A DNA stretch of 64,000 nucleotides, taken from an uncultured Sutterella sp. GTDB taxonomy: Bacteria; Pseudomonadota; Gammaproteobacteria; Burkholderiales; Burkholderiaceae_F. A program made the position numbers and the translations under genes. The notes below the pieces were generated by a model. It was not told the origin of the DNA. It did not search any database and worked only from the letters and a program-made list of their open reading frames with translations. This document shows, one piece after another, positions 42,300-50,379 of this stretch; within the stretch, counting starts at the first letter, position 1, and the number at the start of each line of letters is the position of its first letter. Location of the stretch: the NCBI GenBank assembly GCA_900542805.1, contig UQOW01000003.1, forward strand, positions 1-64,000. Direction: 5' to 3'.

Positions 42300-42776
42300 A
42301 TGACAATTGACATTGTTCGATACGAAGTTCAGGTAGGACCTCAAGACATCGACGTTCTCAATCACGTCAATAACCGTGTTTACCTCAGATGGGTTGAGGA
42401 AGCGGCAACGACCGCTTCCGCCCAAAACGGCTGGACGACTCAGGACTATTTAAAACTCGGAGCGGCTTGGATGGCTCGCGAGCACTGGATTGAGTATTTA
42501 AGACCGTGTGTTTTGAAAGACACTATTGAGATTTACACGTGGATTCAGAGTTATCAGTACGGGCGTAGCTTCCGTCGCTATGCGATGAAGAACCACGGCA
42601 AGCTCTGTTGTGTTGCAGCAACAGAGTGGGTTTTCGTGGATTTGACGGTTCGGCGAGCCATCGAGTGCCCGGAAAACGTGGCCTCTTGCTTTGTGACCGT
42701 GCCCTCGGACGATGCTCGCCTTAAAGAGCTCGGGATTGCGCGTTGTGTGCGATTTGCCCCCGTCGGACTTGCTTAG
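42300..42776 (+). CDS. Hotdog-fold acyl-CoA thioesterase (YbgC/4HBT type)
   Basis: 158 aa. DIDVLNHVNNRVYLRWVEEA matches the 4HBT active-site region, with an Asp-x-x-x-H/N pattern. Such enzymes hydrolyse acyl-CoA or acyl-ACP thioesters. The position after plsC and before the mla operon suggests a link to phospholipid metabolism, which is inference. Sixteen bases separate it from plsC. Confidence 0.85.
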   Translation: MTIDIVRYEVQVGPQDIDVLNHVNNRVYLRWVEEAATTASAQNGWTTQDYLKLGAAWMAREHWIEYLRPCVLKDTIEIYTWIQSYQYGRSFRRYAMKNHGKLCCVAATEWVFVDLTVRRAIECPENVASCFVTVPSDDARLKELGIARCVRFAPVGLA

Positions 42777-42847
42777 ACAGGCAAAGCATTTAGCTTGACG
42801 GACTCCTATGATAAGATGACCTGAACCTTAATTCAGTTTGTGTAGCA

Positions 42848-43660
42848 ATGGCGATTGACGATTCTTTTTTGCTCATTGACGACGTTACGTTCGGGTACGA
42901 AAAGCGGGTCATACTAAATCAGGTGACCATGCGTTTCGGCCGAGGTAAGGTCGTGGCCATCATGGGCGGCTCCGGTATGGGAAAAACAACGCTTCTGAAA
43001 TTAATCGGAGGGTTGCTTGTTCCTTGGTCCGGGCGCATTGTGTTTGACGGGAATCCCGTTGACCCCTTAAACGAAATGTCGCTATATGCCATGCGCGAAC
43101 GTATGGGAATGCTCTTTCAGTTTGGGGCTCTGTTTACGGATTTATCCGTCTTTGAGAATGTGGCGTTTCCGCTTCGGGAAAGAACGAATTTGGATGAGGA
43201 AACCATCCGAGATTTGGTGCTTTTGAAATTAAACGCCGTCGGGCTGCGCGGAACGGCGCACCTGATGCCTGCGGAAATTTCCGGCGGTATGGCTCGGCGT
43301 GTCGCGCTGGCAAGGACCATTGCTCTTGATCCTCAGCTCATTATGTACGACGAGCCCTTTGCCGGTCTCGATCCGATTTCCATGTCCGTCACGTCACGCC
43401 TGATTCGGCGTTTGACCGATGCGCTCGGGGCAACGGCGATTATCGTGACGCATGATGTAGCCGAAACCTTTGCAATTGCCGATTACGTTTATATGATTAA
43501 CGAAGGGAGAGTTGCCGGCGAAGGAACTCCCGAAGAACTCGGTCGCTCCGAAGATCCCTTTGTGCGGCAGTTCTTGAAGGCAACACCCGACGGTCCCGTG
43601 CGGTTTCATTACTCGGCCGTTCCGATTCAGGATGATTTTTTGGGAACAAGCCATGATTGA
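42848..43660 (+). CDS. mlaF: Phospholipid ABC transporter ATP-binding protein MlaF
   Basis: 270 aa. Walker A GGSGMGKTTLL, signature EISGGMARRVALAR, Walker B LIMYDEPFAGLDP and the H-loop IIVTHDV are all intact. MlaF powers the inner-membrane MlaFEDB complex that moves phospholipids between the inner and outer membranes. It opens the mlaFEDACB operon and overlaps mlaE by 8 nt. Confidence 0.95.
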   Translation: MAIDDSFLLIDDVTFGYEKRVILNQVTMRFGRGKVVAIMGGSGMGKTTLLKLIGGLLVPWSGRIVFDGNPVDPLNEMSLYAMRERMGMLFQFGALFTDLSVFENVAFPLRERTNLDEETIRDLVLLKLNAVGLRGTAHLMPAEISGGMARRVALARTIALDPQLIMYDEPFAGLDPISMSVTSRLIRRLTDALGATAIIVTHDVAETFAIADYVYMINEGRVAGEGTPEELGRSEDPFVRQFLKATPDGPVRFHYSAVPIQDDFLGTSHD

Positions 43661-44447
43661 CGCGGTGCTTTCTTTTTTAAGCGCAATCGGCTGCGTGGCG
43701 ATTAAGCAAACGCGGTCTATCGGTGAATTCGGGCTTTTTTCCTGGCATGTATTGCGTCTTGTTCCGGCGTCACTACGGCGCTTCTTTTTGATTGCTCAGC
43801 AGATTCATTTCATCGGCAATTACTCGCTGATTATTATTTCCGTCTCCGGTTTGTTTGTCGGATTCGTGCTCGGTTTACAAGGCTATGTGACGCTGGTGCA
43901 GTTCGGAAGCGAGCAGGCATTGGGCGTTGTCGTGGCTTTGTCGCTGATGCGCGAGTTGGGTCCGGTTGTCACGGCTCTTTTATTTGCCGGACGCGCCGGG
44001 ACGTCGCTGACGGCGGAAATCGGCTTGATGCGAGCCGGGGAGCAACTTGCAGCGATGGAAATGATGGGCGTTGACCCTATGCGGCGCATCATTGTTCCGC
44101 GCTTTGTCGGGTCGGTGATTTCCATGCCGATTTTGGCCATCATTTTTTCGGCTATCGGTATTTTCGGCGCTTGGGTTGTCGGTGTTGTTTTAATCGGGTG
44201 CGATGACGGGGCTTTTTGGTCGCAGATGCAAGGTGGCGTGGATGTTTTCCACGATATTCTGAACGGGATGTTCAAGACCGTTGTTTTCGGTATTGCCGTC
44301 GGTCTTGTCGCACTTTTCCAGGGCTATAGCGCCCGCCCGACACCCGACGGCGTTTCGCGTGCGACAACGCGTACGGTTGTCGTGAGTTCCCTGTTGGTTT
44401 TAGGTTTGGATTTCATCATGACGGCGTTCATGTTTACGGTTGTTTGA
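43653..44447 (+). CDS. mlaE: Phospholipid ABC transporter permease MlaE
   Basis: 264 aa with about five transmembrane helices. The conserved EFG-loop region LMRELGPVVTALLFAGRAGT, then EIGLMRAGEQLAAMEMMGVD, is diagnostic of MlaE/TGD1 permeases. The start is taken at ATG 43653 (MIDAVLSFL) inside the end of mlaF; an alternative lies seven codons earlier. Confidence 0.95.
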   Translation: MIDAVLSFLSAIGCVAIKQTRSIGEFGLFSWHVLRLVPASLRRFFLIAQQIHFIGNYSLIIISVSGLFVGFVLGLQGYVTLVQFGSEQALGVVVALSLMRELGPVVTALLFAGRAGTSLTAEIGLMRAGEQLAAMEMMGVDPMRRIIVPRFVGSVISMPILAIIFSAIGIFGAWVVGVVLIGCDDGAFWSQMQGGVDVFHDILNGMFKTVVFGIAVGLVALFQGYSARPTPDGVSRATTRTVVVSSLLVLGLDFIMTAFMFTVV

Positions 44448-44457
44448 GGCGTTTTCC

Positions 44458-44931
44458 ATGAAACGGTTAAATTTAGAATTGATGGTCGGTCTGTTTATTG
44501 TGCTCGGTTTTGCGGCATTCGTGTTTTCCGCGCTTCAGGCGGCTAATTTAGGCAATCTGAATATGAATGCGCACACGTATACGGTGACGGCGCATTTTGA
44601 CAATATCGGCGGCTTAAAGCCTCGTGCTTCCGTCAAGAGCGCCGGTGTTGTCGTCGGTCGCGTCAAATCCGTGACATTCGATCAGGAAAAGTTCCAAGCT
44701 AAGGTCGAGGTTTCCCTAGATAGCCGTTATGTGTTTCCTGTGGATAGCTCACTTAAGATATTGACGTCGGGGCTACTCGGCGAGCAGTATATCGGCATTT
44801 CGGTCGGCGGTGAGGATGAAAACTGGAAAGACGGCTCGGTTGCCGAACGCACGCAGTCAGCCGTTGTCCTTGAAAACCTCATCGGACAGTTCTTGTATCA
44901 ATCGGCTGAAAAGGGCGGATTGGACAAATAA
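44458..44931 (+). CDS. mlaD: MCE-domain phospholipid-binding protein MlaD
   Basis: 157 aa. One N-terminal transmembrane helix (MVGLFIVLGFAAFVFSAL) anchors a single MCE domain (about 38-120; FDNIGGLKPRASVKSAGVVV), which forms the hexameric ring of the Mla inner-membrane complex. The LLGEQYIGISVGG segment closes the domain. The start is taken at 44458, ten bases after mlaE. Confidence 0.95.
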   Translation: MKRLNLELMVGLFIVLGFAAFVFSALQAANLGNLNMNAHTYTVTAHFDNIGGLKPRASVKSAGVVVGRVKSVTFDQEKFQAKVEVSLDSRYVFPVDSSLKILTSGLLGEQYIGISVGGEDENWKDGSVAERTQSAVVLENLIGQFLYQSAEKGGLDK

Positions 44932-44933
44932 CT

Positions 44934-45680
44934 ATGACAAAACAACGTAGCAAAACCCTCGTGCTTTGTGCGGCGGCTTTCCTTTCCGGATGCGCTCAAA
45001 TTCCGCTCGGGGCCGGGGAGAATCCGGACGACCCGTGGGAAAAATTCAATCGTAACACGACAACTTTTAACGACACACTTGATGAGTATGTGATGGAACC
45101 TGTGGCACGCGGGTATCGTGCGGTTGTTCCCAACCCGGTGCGTGAGGGTGTCTCCAACGTGTTTTCCAATCTCAGCGAACCGAAAAATTTCTTGAACAAT
45201 GCGCTACAGGGAAATCTTGACGGTGCCGTAGCATCGCTATACCGGTTGATTGTGAATACGGTTTTCGGCTTGGGCGGTATTTTCGATGTGGCCGGATCGG
45301 TTGCCGGCGTAGCACAGCGCGAGCAAGGGTTCGGAACAACACTCGGTGTGTGGGGGGTTCCTTCGGGCCCCTATTTAGTGCTGCCGTTTTTCGGACCTTC
45401 GAGCGTGCGTGACGCGCCTTCGCTTGCCGTGGATTTGGCCGCGCATCCGGTCACTTATGTCAATCATGCTTGGATTCGGTGGGGAGCTTCGGGATTGCGG
45501 ACCGTTGACGTTCGCACGGGCCTTTTGCCCCTGACCGATACGGTCAAAGCTTCCGTTGACCCCTACGTGATGACGCGCGAGGCGTATTTGGGGAATCGAC
45601 GTAAAGCCGTCGGGGCCAGCGATGAAAACGAATCGTTTGCCGTCGACGAGTTTGAAGATGAGGATTCGGAGGAAATGTGA
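44934..45680 (+). CDS. mlaA: Outer-membrane phospholipid removal lipoprotein MlaA (VacJ)
   Basis: 248 aa. The signal ends in the lipobox LSGC (Cys20). The MlaA core begins DDPWEKFNRNTTTFND and includes NVFSNLSEPKNFLNNALQG and GFGTTLGVWGVPSGPYLVLP, all typical. MlaA is the outer-membrane component that extracts misplaced phospholipids. Its presence inside the operon between mlaD and mlaC differs from E. coli, where vacJ is separate. An acidic C-terminal tail is present. It overlaps mlaC by 1 nt. Confidence 0.95.
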   Translation: MTKQRSKTLVLCAAAFLSGCAQIPLGAGENPDDPWEKFNRNTTTFNDTLDEYVMEPVARGYRAVVPNPVREGVSNVFSNLSEPKNFLNNALQGNLDGAVASLYRLIVNTVFGLGGIFDVAGSVAGVAQREQGFGTTLGVWGVPSGPYLVLPFFGPSSVRDAPSLAVDLAAHPVTYVNHAWIRWGASGLRTVDVRTGLLPLTDTVKASVDPYVMTREAYLGNRRKAVGASDENESFAVDEFEDEDSEEM

Positions 45681-46300
45681 TGTTACTAAGTCGCAGAAGT
45701 TTGTTGACGGCCGCAGCCGGGCTTTTGGTTTTCGGTCCGATGTCGGCTTTTTCCCAAGATCAATCCGGCGATCCGAATCAATGGATTCTGTCAATTAGCA
45801 ATCAAGTCCTCGATTTGATTCGCGGTGATGCCAAGTTGGCAGCGGGTGACTCCGGTCGCGTTCATGTTTTTGTGAACGATATTGTGATGCCGACTGTGGA
45901 TTTTTTGCGCATGACGCGCATGTGCATCGGACCGAAATGGCGTAGCGCAACACCCGAGCAAAGAACGAAATTGCAGGATTTATTCCGTGAGCAGTTGATT
46001 CGCGTTTACTCCGGAGCGCTTTCGGCTGTTAAAAATCAAAAGGCCGAACTCGCTCCGAGCCGTTTAAAACCCACAGACAAAGATGCTCTCGTACGCACGG
46101 TGCTCGTTGAGGCAGGAAAGCCGGATATTCATCTCGATTACCGGCTCAAGAAAGTCAAAGGACTTTGGTACATCGTCGACGTAAACGTCGAAGGCATTTG
46201 GCTAGTGGACAACTACCGCAATCAATTTGCCGGGATTGTCAATTCTTCGGGTATCGAGGGATTGATTGCCGAGTTGGAAAAGAAAAACGCGGGAGCCTAG
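45680..46300 (+). CDS. mlaC: Periplasmic phospholipid-binding protein MlaC
   Basis: 206 aa. MlaC ferries phospholipids across the periplasm between MlaA and MlaD. DFLRMTRMCIGPKWRSATPE and QRTKLQDLFREQLIRVYSGAL are family features. The signal MLLSRRSLLTAAAGLLV has twin arginines like a Tat signal. The start at 45680 is supported by GGAGG at 45668-45672. Confidence 0.93.
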   Translation: MLLSRRSLLTAAAGLLVFGPMSAFSQDQSGDPNQWILSISNQVLDLIRGDAKLAAGDSGRVHVFVNDIVMPTVDFLRMTRMCIGPKWRSATPEQRTKLQDLFREQLIRVYSGALSAVKNQKAELAPSRLKPTDKDALVRTVLVEAGKPDIHLDYRLKKVKGLWYIVDVNVEGIWLVDNYRNQFAGIVNSSGIEGLIAELEKKNAGA

Positions 46301-46303
46301 GGA

Positions 46304-46579
46304 ATGCGGCTTTTTGAAAAAAACATGACGCTTGCTAACGTCGCAACCCTTAAAAAAGAAGGTATTGCGGCGATGGATTCAGGCGATACGAGCATAGATC
46401 TTTCCGCTGTCACACGTGCGGATTCTTCTGCCGTATCGGTTCTACTTTCCTGGGAGCGCTATGCCAAGGAGAAAGGTCTGACATTGCAGATTGTGCACGT
46501 GCCGTCATCGCTTGAAGCACTCCTTGTTTTGTATGGGGTCAGGAGCCTATTTGACAGAATAATCGTGCGTGAAAATTGA
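46304..46579 (+). CDS. mlaB: STAS-domain protein MlaB
   Basis: 91 aa, a single STAS domain with the ITRADSSAVSVLL-like segment (LSAVTRADSSAVSVLLSWER) near residue 45. MlaB binds MlaF and stabilises the inner-membrane complex. It closes the mla operon; its stop codon overlaps the -35 box of the tRNA-Met promoter. Confidence 0.88.
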   Translation: MRLFEKNMTLANVATLKKEGIAAMDSGDTSIDLSAVTRADSSAVSVLLSWERYAKEKGLTLQIVHVPSSLEALLVLYGVRSLFDRIIVREN

Positions 46580-46604
46580 CAAACACGGTGTGCTTTGAAA
46601 TAAT
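46576..46604 (+). promoter_or_regulatory. Promoter of tRNA-Met
   Basis: TTGACA (46576-46581, perfect) and AATAAT (46599-46604, 5 of 6) are 17 bp apart. Transcription would start near 46611, five bases before the tRNA. The -35 box contains the mlaB TGA stop. Confidence 0.8.
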
Positions 46605-46615
46605 CCGTGCTCCTT

Positions 46616-46692
46616 GGCGCATTAGCTCAGTCGGTTAGAGCAGAGGAATCATAATCCTTGTGTCCGCGGTTCGAGTCCGTGATGCGCCACCA
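46616..46692 (+). tRNA. tRNA-Met (CAT), elongator
   Basis: 77 nt, CCA encoded. Acceptor GGCGCAT/ATGCGCC, D arm GCTC/GAGC, anticodon stem GAGGA/TCCTT around loop ATCATAA (anticodon CAT), T arm CGCGG/CCGTG. It lacks the initiator features (unpaired first base, GGG/CCC anticodon stem). A lysidine-modified tRNA-Ile(CAT) is a less likely alternative. Confidence 0.9.
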
Positions 46693-46702
46693 GATTTTCA
46701 GA

Positions 46703-46734
46703 CCGCTTCCTTGTGCGCAGGGAAGCGTTTTTTT
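46703..46734 (+). terminator. Terminator after tRNA-Met
   Basis: CGCTTCC (46704-46710) pairs with GGAAGCG (46721-46727), followed by seven T (46728-46734). Confidence 0.85.
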
Positions 46735-46928
46735 GTACCCTTAGCAAGGGATTATTTGATATCTGTCAATTCCGATAAGACAATTGTGCCTTGGATTCGG
46801 GAATACAATTGATTACAAATGAGGGGCTCCCGTCGGAGTCTCTTGTTTTCTAAGGCGCTTTTGCCGGGTTTTTCTCTTTTACGCCCCCGGAGGAATTAAG
46901 TAGGGGTGGTTTTTCTGGTAATAAACAC

Positions 46929-48257
46929 ATGTCAACAAAAAGTAATGGAAATCGTTATATAGCCATCGGACTGATGCTCTTTGCACTCTTTTTCGGCGCT
47001 GGTAACTTGATTTTCCCCGCAGCGATGGGGCAAAGTGCCGGCGTGAATACATGGTGGGCCCTTTTGGGCTTCTGCATTACGGGCGTAGGCTTGCCGGTAT
47101 TGGGTGTCATGGCGATGGGCTATTCGGGTTGCCGCAGTCTGCAGGAGCTTGCGAGCCGCGTTCACCCCTTGTACGGTCTCTTTTACACGATTATCAGTTA
47201 CATGGCCATCGGACCGTGCTTTGCTGTTCCGCGTACGGGAACGGTTTCGTTCGAAATCGCCGTGCGCCCCTTCCTGCTCGAAGGGAGCTCTGAAATCGCT
47301 TTGCCGATTTTCCTGGCTATCTTCTTTGTCATCACGTTCTGGCTCTCGGCCACTCCGTCTAAACTCGTGGACCGCGTCGGCAAGTTACTGACGCCTGCCC
47401 TTGTTTTGACTCTCGGTCTGTTTATTCTGCAGTCCTTCGTGGTCCCGATGGGCGAACCCCAGGCGGCTTCCAAGGCCTATGCTACTCCGACGATTGCGAC
47501 TATTCAGGGTGTCTTGGACGGCTACAACACCCTTGATGCCATCGCGTCCCTGATTTTCGCCGTGCTCGTGATTTCGGCGGTTAAAGAGTCGGGTGTTGTC
47601 GAAAAGGGTGCTGTGGTCAAGCAGGTTTACAAGAGCGGTTTGTTAGCCGGCTTCCTTCTTGCCGTTATCTATATCTTTGTGGCTAAAATCGGCGCCGAGA
47701 GTGTCACGGCTATTGGCATGCAGGAAACCGGAGCTCCGGTTCTGGCCGAAAGTGCCAAGGTGCTCTTCGGAAATTCCGGTGCCCTGCTGCTTGCCGCCAT
47801 CGTGCTCCTTGCCTGCCTGACGACGGCTGTCGGACTTGTTACGTGCTGCGCTGCCTATTTTCAGAAGTTAACGGGGAAATTGTCCTACGTGACTTGGGCG
47901 GCCCTCTTCTGCGTTGTGTCGTACTTAATCGGCCTGTTCGGATTAAAGACCATCATCGTCTCGACGATTCCGGTTCTGATGTTCATTTACCCGCTGTGCA
48001 TGGCCTTAATGGCATTAGCTTTCATGCATAACTGGTTTGACGGACGTCAGTGCGTGTATGTCTGCACGATGGCCTTTACCTTCATCATGGCTTTAATCAG
48101 CGGTCTTGAGACGGCGAATGTTTCTCTCGGAGGCCTCGGTTCTTTCCTGCATGAGACGGTGCCGCTGTATGCCTCCGGTTTAGGTTGGATTTCCTTTGCC
48201 GTGGCCGGAGCCATTGTCGGATTGTTCTGGAAGACCATCAAGCCGATTGCTAAATAA
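46929..48257 (+). CDS. brnQ: Branched-chain amino acid transporter BrnQ (LIVCS family)
   Basis: 442 aa with about 12 transmembrane helices. The opening LMLFALFFGAGNLIFPAAMG is the LIVCS signature, followed by GPCFAVPRTGTVSFEIAVRP. It couples Leu, Ile and Val uptake to Na+ or H+. It stands alone with its own terminator. The 236-nt leader contains a G-U-rich hairpin near 46819-46842 that could attenuate, but evidence for this is thin, and no good SD is seen right before the ATG. Confidence 0.95.
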   Translation: MSTKSNGNRYIAIGLMLFALFFGAGNLIFPAAMGQSAGVNTWWALLGFCITGVGLPVLGVMAMGYSGCRSLQELASRVHPLYGLFYTIISYMAIGPCFAVPRTGTVSFEIAVRPFLLEGSSEIALPIFLAIFFVITFWLSATPSKLVDRVGKLLTPALVLTLGLFILQSFVVPMGEPQAASKAYATPTIATIQGVLDGYNTLDAIASLIFAVLVISAVKESGVVEKGAVVKQVYKSGLLAGFLLAVIYIFVAKIGAESVTAIGMQETGAPVLAESAKVLFGNSGALLLAAIVLLACLTTAVGLVTCCAAYFQKLTGKLSYVTWAALFCVVSYLIGLFGLKTIIVSTIPVLMFIYPLCMALMALAFMHNWFDGRQCVYVCTMAFTFIMALISGLETANVSLGGLGSFLHETVPLYASGLGWISFAVAGAIVGLFWKTIKPIAK

Positions 48258-48276
48258 TCGGATTGCCAGGTCGTTT

Positions 48277-48313
48277 AAAACCGATCTTCTCGATGCGGGA
48301 AGGTCGGTTTTTT
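48277..48313 (+). terminator. Terminator after brnQ
   Basis: AAAACCGATCTTC (from 48277) pairs with GGAAGGTCGGTTTT (ending 48311), with a TTTTTT run at the right end. Confidence 0.8.
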
Positions 48314-48581
48314 GGGTTGCAACCTCAAAGACGCCCGTCGATTAAGAGCGTTTCATATCACGCTAAATGAAAAATTTTTAACCTAAACCCCCTTGTACAT
48401 CAAGGGTTTTATCACTTTTTAGGTGATACAGTCTGGAAACTTTTTGCGACATAGAAATGCAGTTTTTTTCCTCGGAGCCTTGTGCCTTAAGGGTTTTGCT
48501 TTTTTGAGGTGAAAAAGTCGGGGAAAGCTTCGCGCGACGAAATAAAAAGTTCGGATTTCGATTGACTGGGTGTAAGGACAT
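48314..48581. other. Gene-free stretch between brnQ and the M20 peptidase
   Basis: About 270 bases without a credible gene on either strand. It contains the imperfect tandem repeat described separately at 48391-48560 and is otherwise AT-rich. Short open frames on the minus strand lack a ribosome binding site and any recognisable sequence. Confidence 0.6.
48391..48560. repeat. Imperfect 87-bp tandem repeat with internal short palindromes
   Basis: Two units, from 48391 and from 48478, begin with CCTTGTACATCAAGGGTTTT and CCTTGTGCCTTAAGGGTTTT and share later blocks AGGTGA, AGTC and GGAAA at nearly the same spacing. Each unit opens with a short inverted repeat (CCTTG/CAAGG in the first, CCTT/AAGG in the second). 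The two units are visibly diverged. Origin unknown; a decayed mobile-element end is possible. Confidence 0.55.
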
Positions 48582-48613
48582 AAAAAAAGACCCGACAGAA
48601 ACTCTGTCGGGTC
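48582..48613 (-). terminator. Terminator after the M20 peptidase gene
   Basis: GACCCGACAGA (48589-48599) pairs with TCTGTCGGGTC (48603-48613); on the minus strand seven T follow. Confidence 0.9.
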
Positions 48614-48641
48614 AATGCTACCGATTTTCGTCCGAAAGTGC

Positions 48642-49910
48642 TTAGGCCTTCTTACGAACGGGCAGAAGCGGAGCATTTCCTTCAATACCGACAAGGGCTG
48701 CCGCTGCTAAGAACACAAGCTGGGGCCCCAAATGCGTATCGATGGCCTCAAAGTACTCTTTGAGCGAGTGCTCTCCGACGTCTTTGCCGCCCGAGCCGAG
48801 GCACGTTGCCGGAATATCGCAACTCATCGGAGCATTGGCATCGGTCGATGCCATATCGTATTGGGTTAATTCGATACCTAAAACCTCTTGTGCGGCACGT
48901 GAGCACTGCAAAACAGGACATGTATCGGGGCGCATTCCGGCCGGACGCATGCCGATTTGGGTCTTGGTAAGCTTAAGTTTTAAAGCTTCGTCTGTGACGT
49001 CCCAAATCGCATTTTCCTCCTCAACAGCATCTTCAAAGGCCGTTAGGATGGCCGATTCGAGTTTTAACAGTTCCTTGTTGTCAACGCTTCGCATATCCAC
49101 CTGGACTTCGCAGTGGGCGGCAATGGCATTGACCGTCGTTCCGCCGGAAATCGTTCCGATGGTAAAGGTTGTCTTCGGGGACTCCGGAACTTTGATATGG
49201 GCGACGCGGGCGCCGGCGATGCAGACAGCGTGAATCGCGCTCGGATTCTTTCCGAAACGCAAGAATGAGTGTCCGCCGGGACCGTCAACGGACAAAAGCC
49301 AACGGTGAGAGCCCGTGGCTCCCTTCAAAACACGGTTGATGTTTGTTCCGTCTACGGCAATAAAGCCGTCAATCGGGTAGTGGGCGCACAGGTACTTGGA
49401 ACCGCGAATGTCGCCGTTTCCTTCTTCCCCGACGGTTCCGACAAACCAAATGTCGCCTTCGGTCTGAATGTTCAGTGTGTTAAAGCAACGTAAAACCTGC
49501 AAGATAGCGCGCAGACCCGAACAGTTGTCCCCGATGCCCGGGGCTGTGTAACGCGTACCTTCAATCTTGACGGTGACGTCGGTATCGGCCGGGAAAACCG
49601 TATCCATATGAGAGGCCAAAACAAGGACCGGGCCCTTTCCTTTACCCGGACGCCGACCGATGACATTACCGATTTCATCGATGGCGACGTCTTTGAGCCC
49701 ATAGGCCTTAAAGCGTTCGACGAGGGCGGCGGCGCGCTTTCCTTCGTCAAATGTCGGGGCTGGAATTTCACAGAGTTCGACTTGTTCCTTCAGAGCGTGA
49801 TCAACTTCCGCACGGGCAAGGTCCAGGGCTTTTTTGACGGTATCGGAGGCTTTTAATGCTGCGAATGCGTCTTGTACGTTTTTCTCAAGAGGGGGAACGG
49901 AAATTGTCAT
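48642..49910 (-). CDS. M20 family metallopeptidase (peptidase T/M20-like)
   Basis: 422 aa. Metal-binding and catalytic motifs: ASHMDTVFP (His and Asp), GIGDNCSGL (bridging Asp), GTVGEEGNGD (catalytic Glu pair), VDGTN, and a late metal His near the C-terminus (GEHSLKEYFE). A lid/dimerisation domain lies at about 205-310. It probably cleaves small peptides or amides in the cytoplasm. The start at 49910 (MTISVPPLEKNV) has AGGA upstream; a longer frame adds 12 unrelated residues. Exact substrate unknown. Confidence 0.88.
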   Translation of the reverse strand: MTISVPPLEKNVQDAFAALKASDTVKKALDLARAEVDHALKEQVELCEIPAPTFDEGKRAAALVERFKAYGLKDVAIDEIGNVIGRRPGKGKGPVLVLASHMDTVFPADTDVTVKIEGTRYTAPGIGDNCSGLRAILQVLRCFNTLNIQTEGDIWFVGTVGEEGNGDIRGSKYLCAHYPIDGFIAVDGTNINRVLKGATGSHRWLLSVDGPGGHSFLRFGKNPSAIHAVCIAGARVAHIKVPESPKTTFTIGTISGGTTVNAIAAHCEVQVDMRSVDNKELLKLESAILTAFEDAVEEENAIWDVTDEALKLKLTKTQIGMRPAGMRPDTCPVLQCSRAAQEVLGIELTQYDMASTDANAPMSCDIPATCLGSGGKDVGEHSLKEYFEAIDTHLGPQLVFLAAAALVGIEGNAPLLPVRKKA

Positions 49911-50075
49911 GACGGTATCCTGAAATCGATAAAGAAAGGCGAACAATGAAACTGGCTATAAGAAAGACGGTCTCTAAGGCAAAAGTCTTACAAGGTCCAC
50001 ACCGCCAATATAGCAAGACGGACACGATTCGGGATTGTTTTTCTCGGAAAGTTGCCGAAATCGGTAGGTCGAGCC

Positions 50076-50110
50076 CAAAAAAAACACTGCAGGACAGTGC
50101 CTACAGTGTT
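50076..50110 (-). terminator. Terminator after the tRNA-Lys pair
   Basis: On the minus strand AACACTG pairs with CAGTGTT and, inside, AGG with CCT, followed by a run of eight T (complement of 50077-50084). Confidence 0.85.
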
Positions 50111-50119
50111 TCGGATATT

Positions 50120-50195
50120 TGGTGGGAGCGCAGAGACTCGAACTCTGGACCGACGGATTAAGAGTCCGCTGCTCTACCAACTGAGCTACGCTCCC
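50120..50195 (-). tRNA. tRNA-Lys (CTT)
   Basis: 76 nt, CCA encoded. Acceptor GGGAGCG/CGCTCCC, anticodon stem GCGGA/TCCGT around loop CTCTTAA (anticodon CTT). It follows the TTT isoacceptor in the same transcript. Confidence 0.95.
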
Positions 50196-50218
50196 GTTCT
50201 CGATGTTGGCTGACCCAT

Positions 50219-50294
50219 TGGTGGGTCGTGCGAGATTCGAACTCACGACCAACGGATTAAAAGTCCGCTGCTCTACCGACTGAGCTAACGACCC
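50219..50294 (-). tRNA. tRNA-Lys (TTT)
   Basis: 76 nt, CCA encoded. Acceptor GGGTCGT/ACGACCC (reading 5' to 3' on the minus strand), anticodon loop CTTTTAA (anticodon TTT). The D and anticodon arms are nearly identical to the CTT gene 23 bases downstream, which points to an old duplication. Confidence 0.95.
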
Positions 50295-50350
50295 CCTTAA
50301 ACCAAGCGGTCTGCCCAAGTTCGCAGAGGAACAGTCAACCGAGATGGCGA

Positions 50351-50379
50351 ATTAAACACGAATTTCACGGGGATGTCAA
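50351..50379 (-). promoter_or_regulatory. Promoter of the tRNA-Lys pair
   Basis: On the minus strand TTGACA (50379-50374, perfect), 17-bp spacer, TTTAAT (50356-50351, 4 of 6). Confidence 0.75.

Noticed and set aside
46616..46692. Initiator tRNA-Met or tRNA-Ile(CAT)
   Set aside because: The first acceptor pair is formed and the anticodon stem lacks the three G-C pairs of the initiator; the overall sequence resembles elongator tRNA-Met more than tRNA-Ile2, though the latter cannot be excluded entirely.
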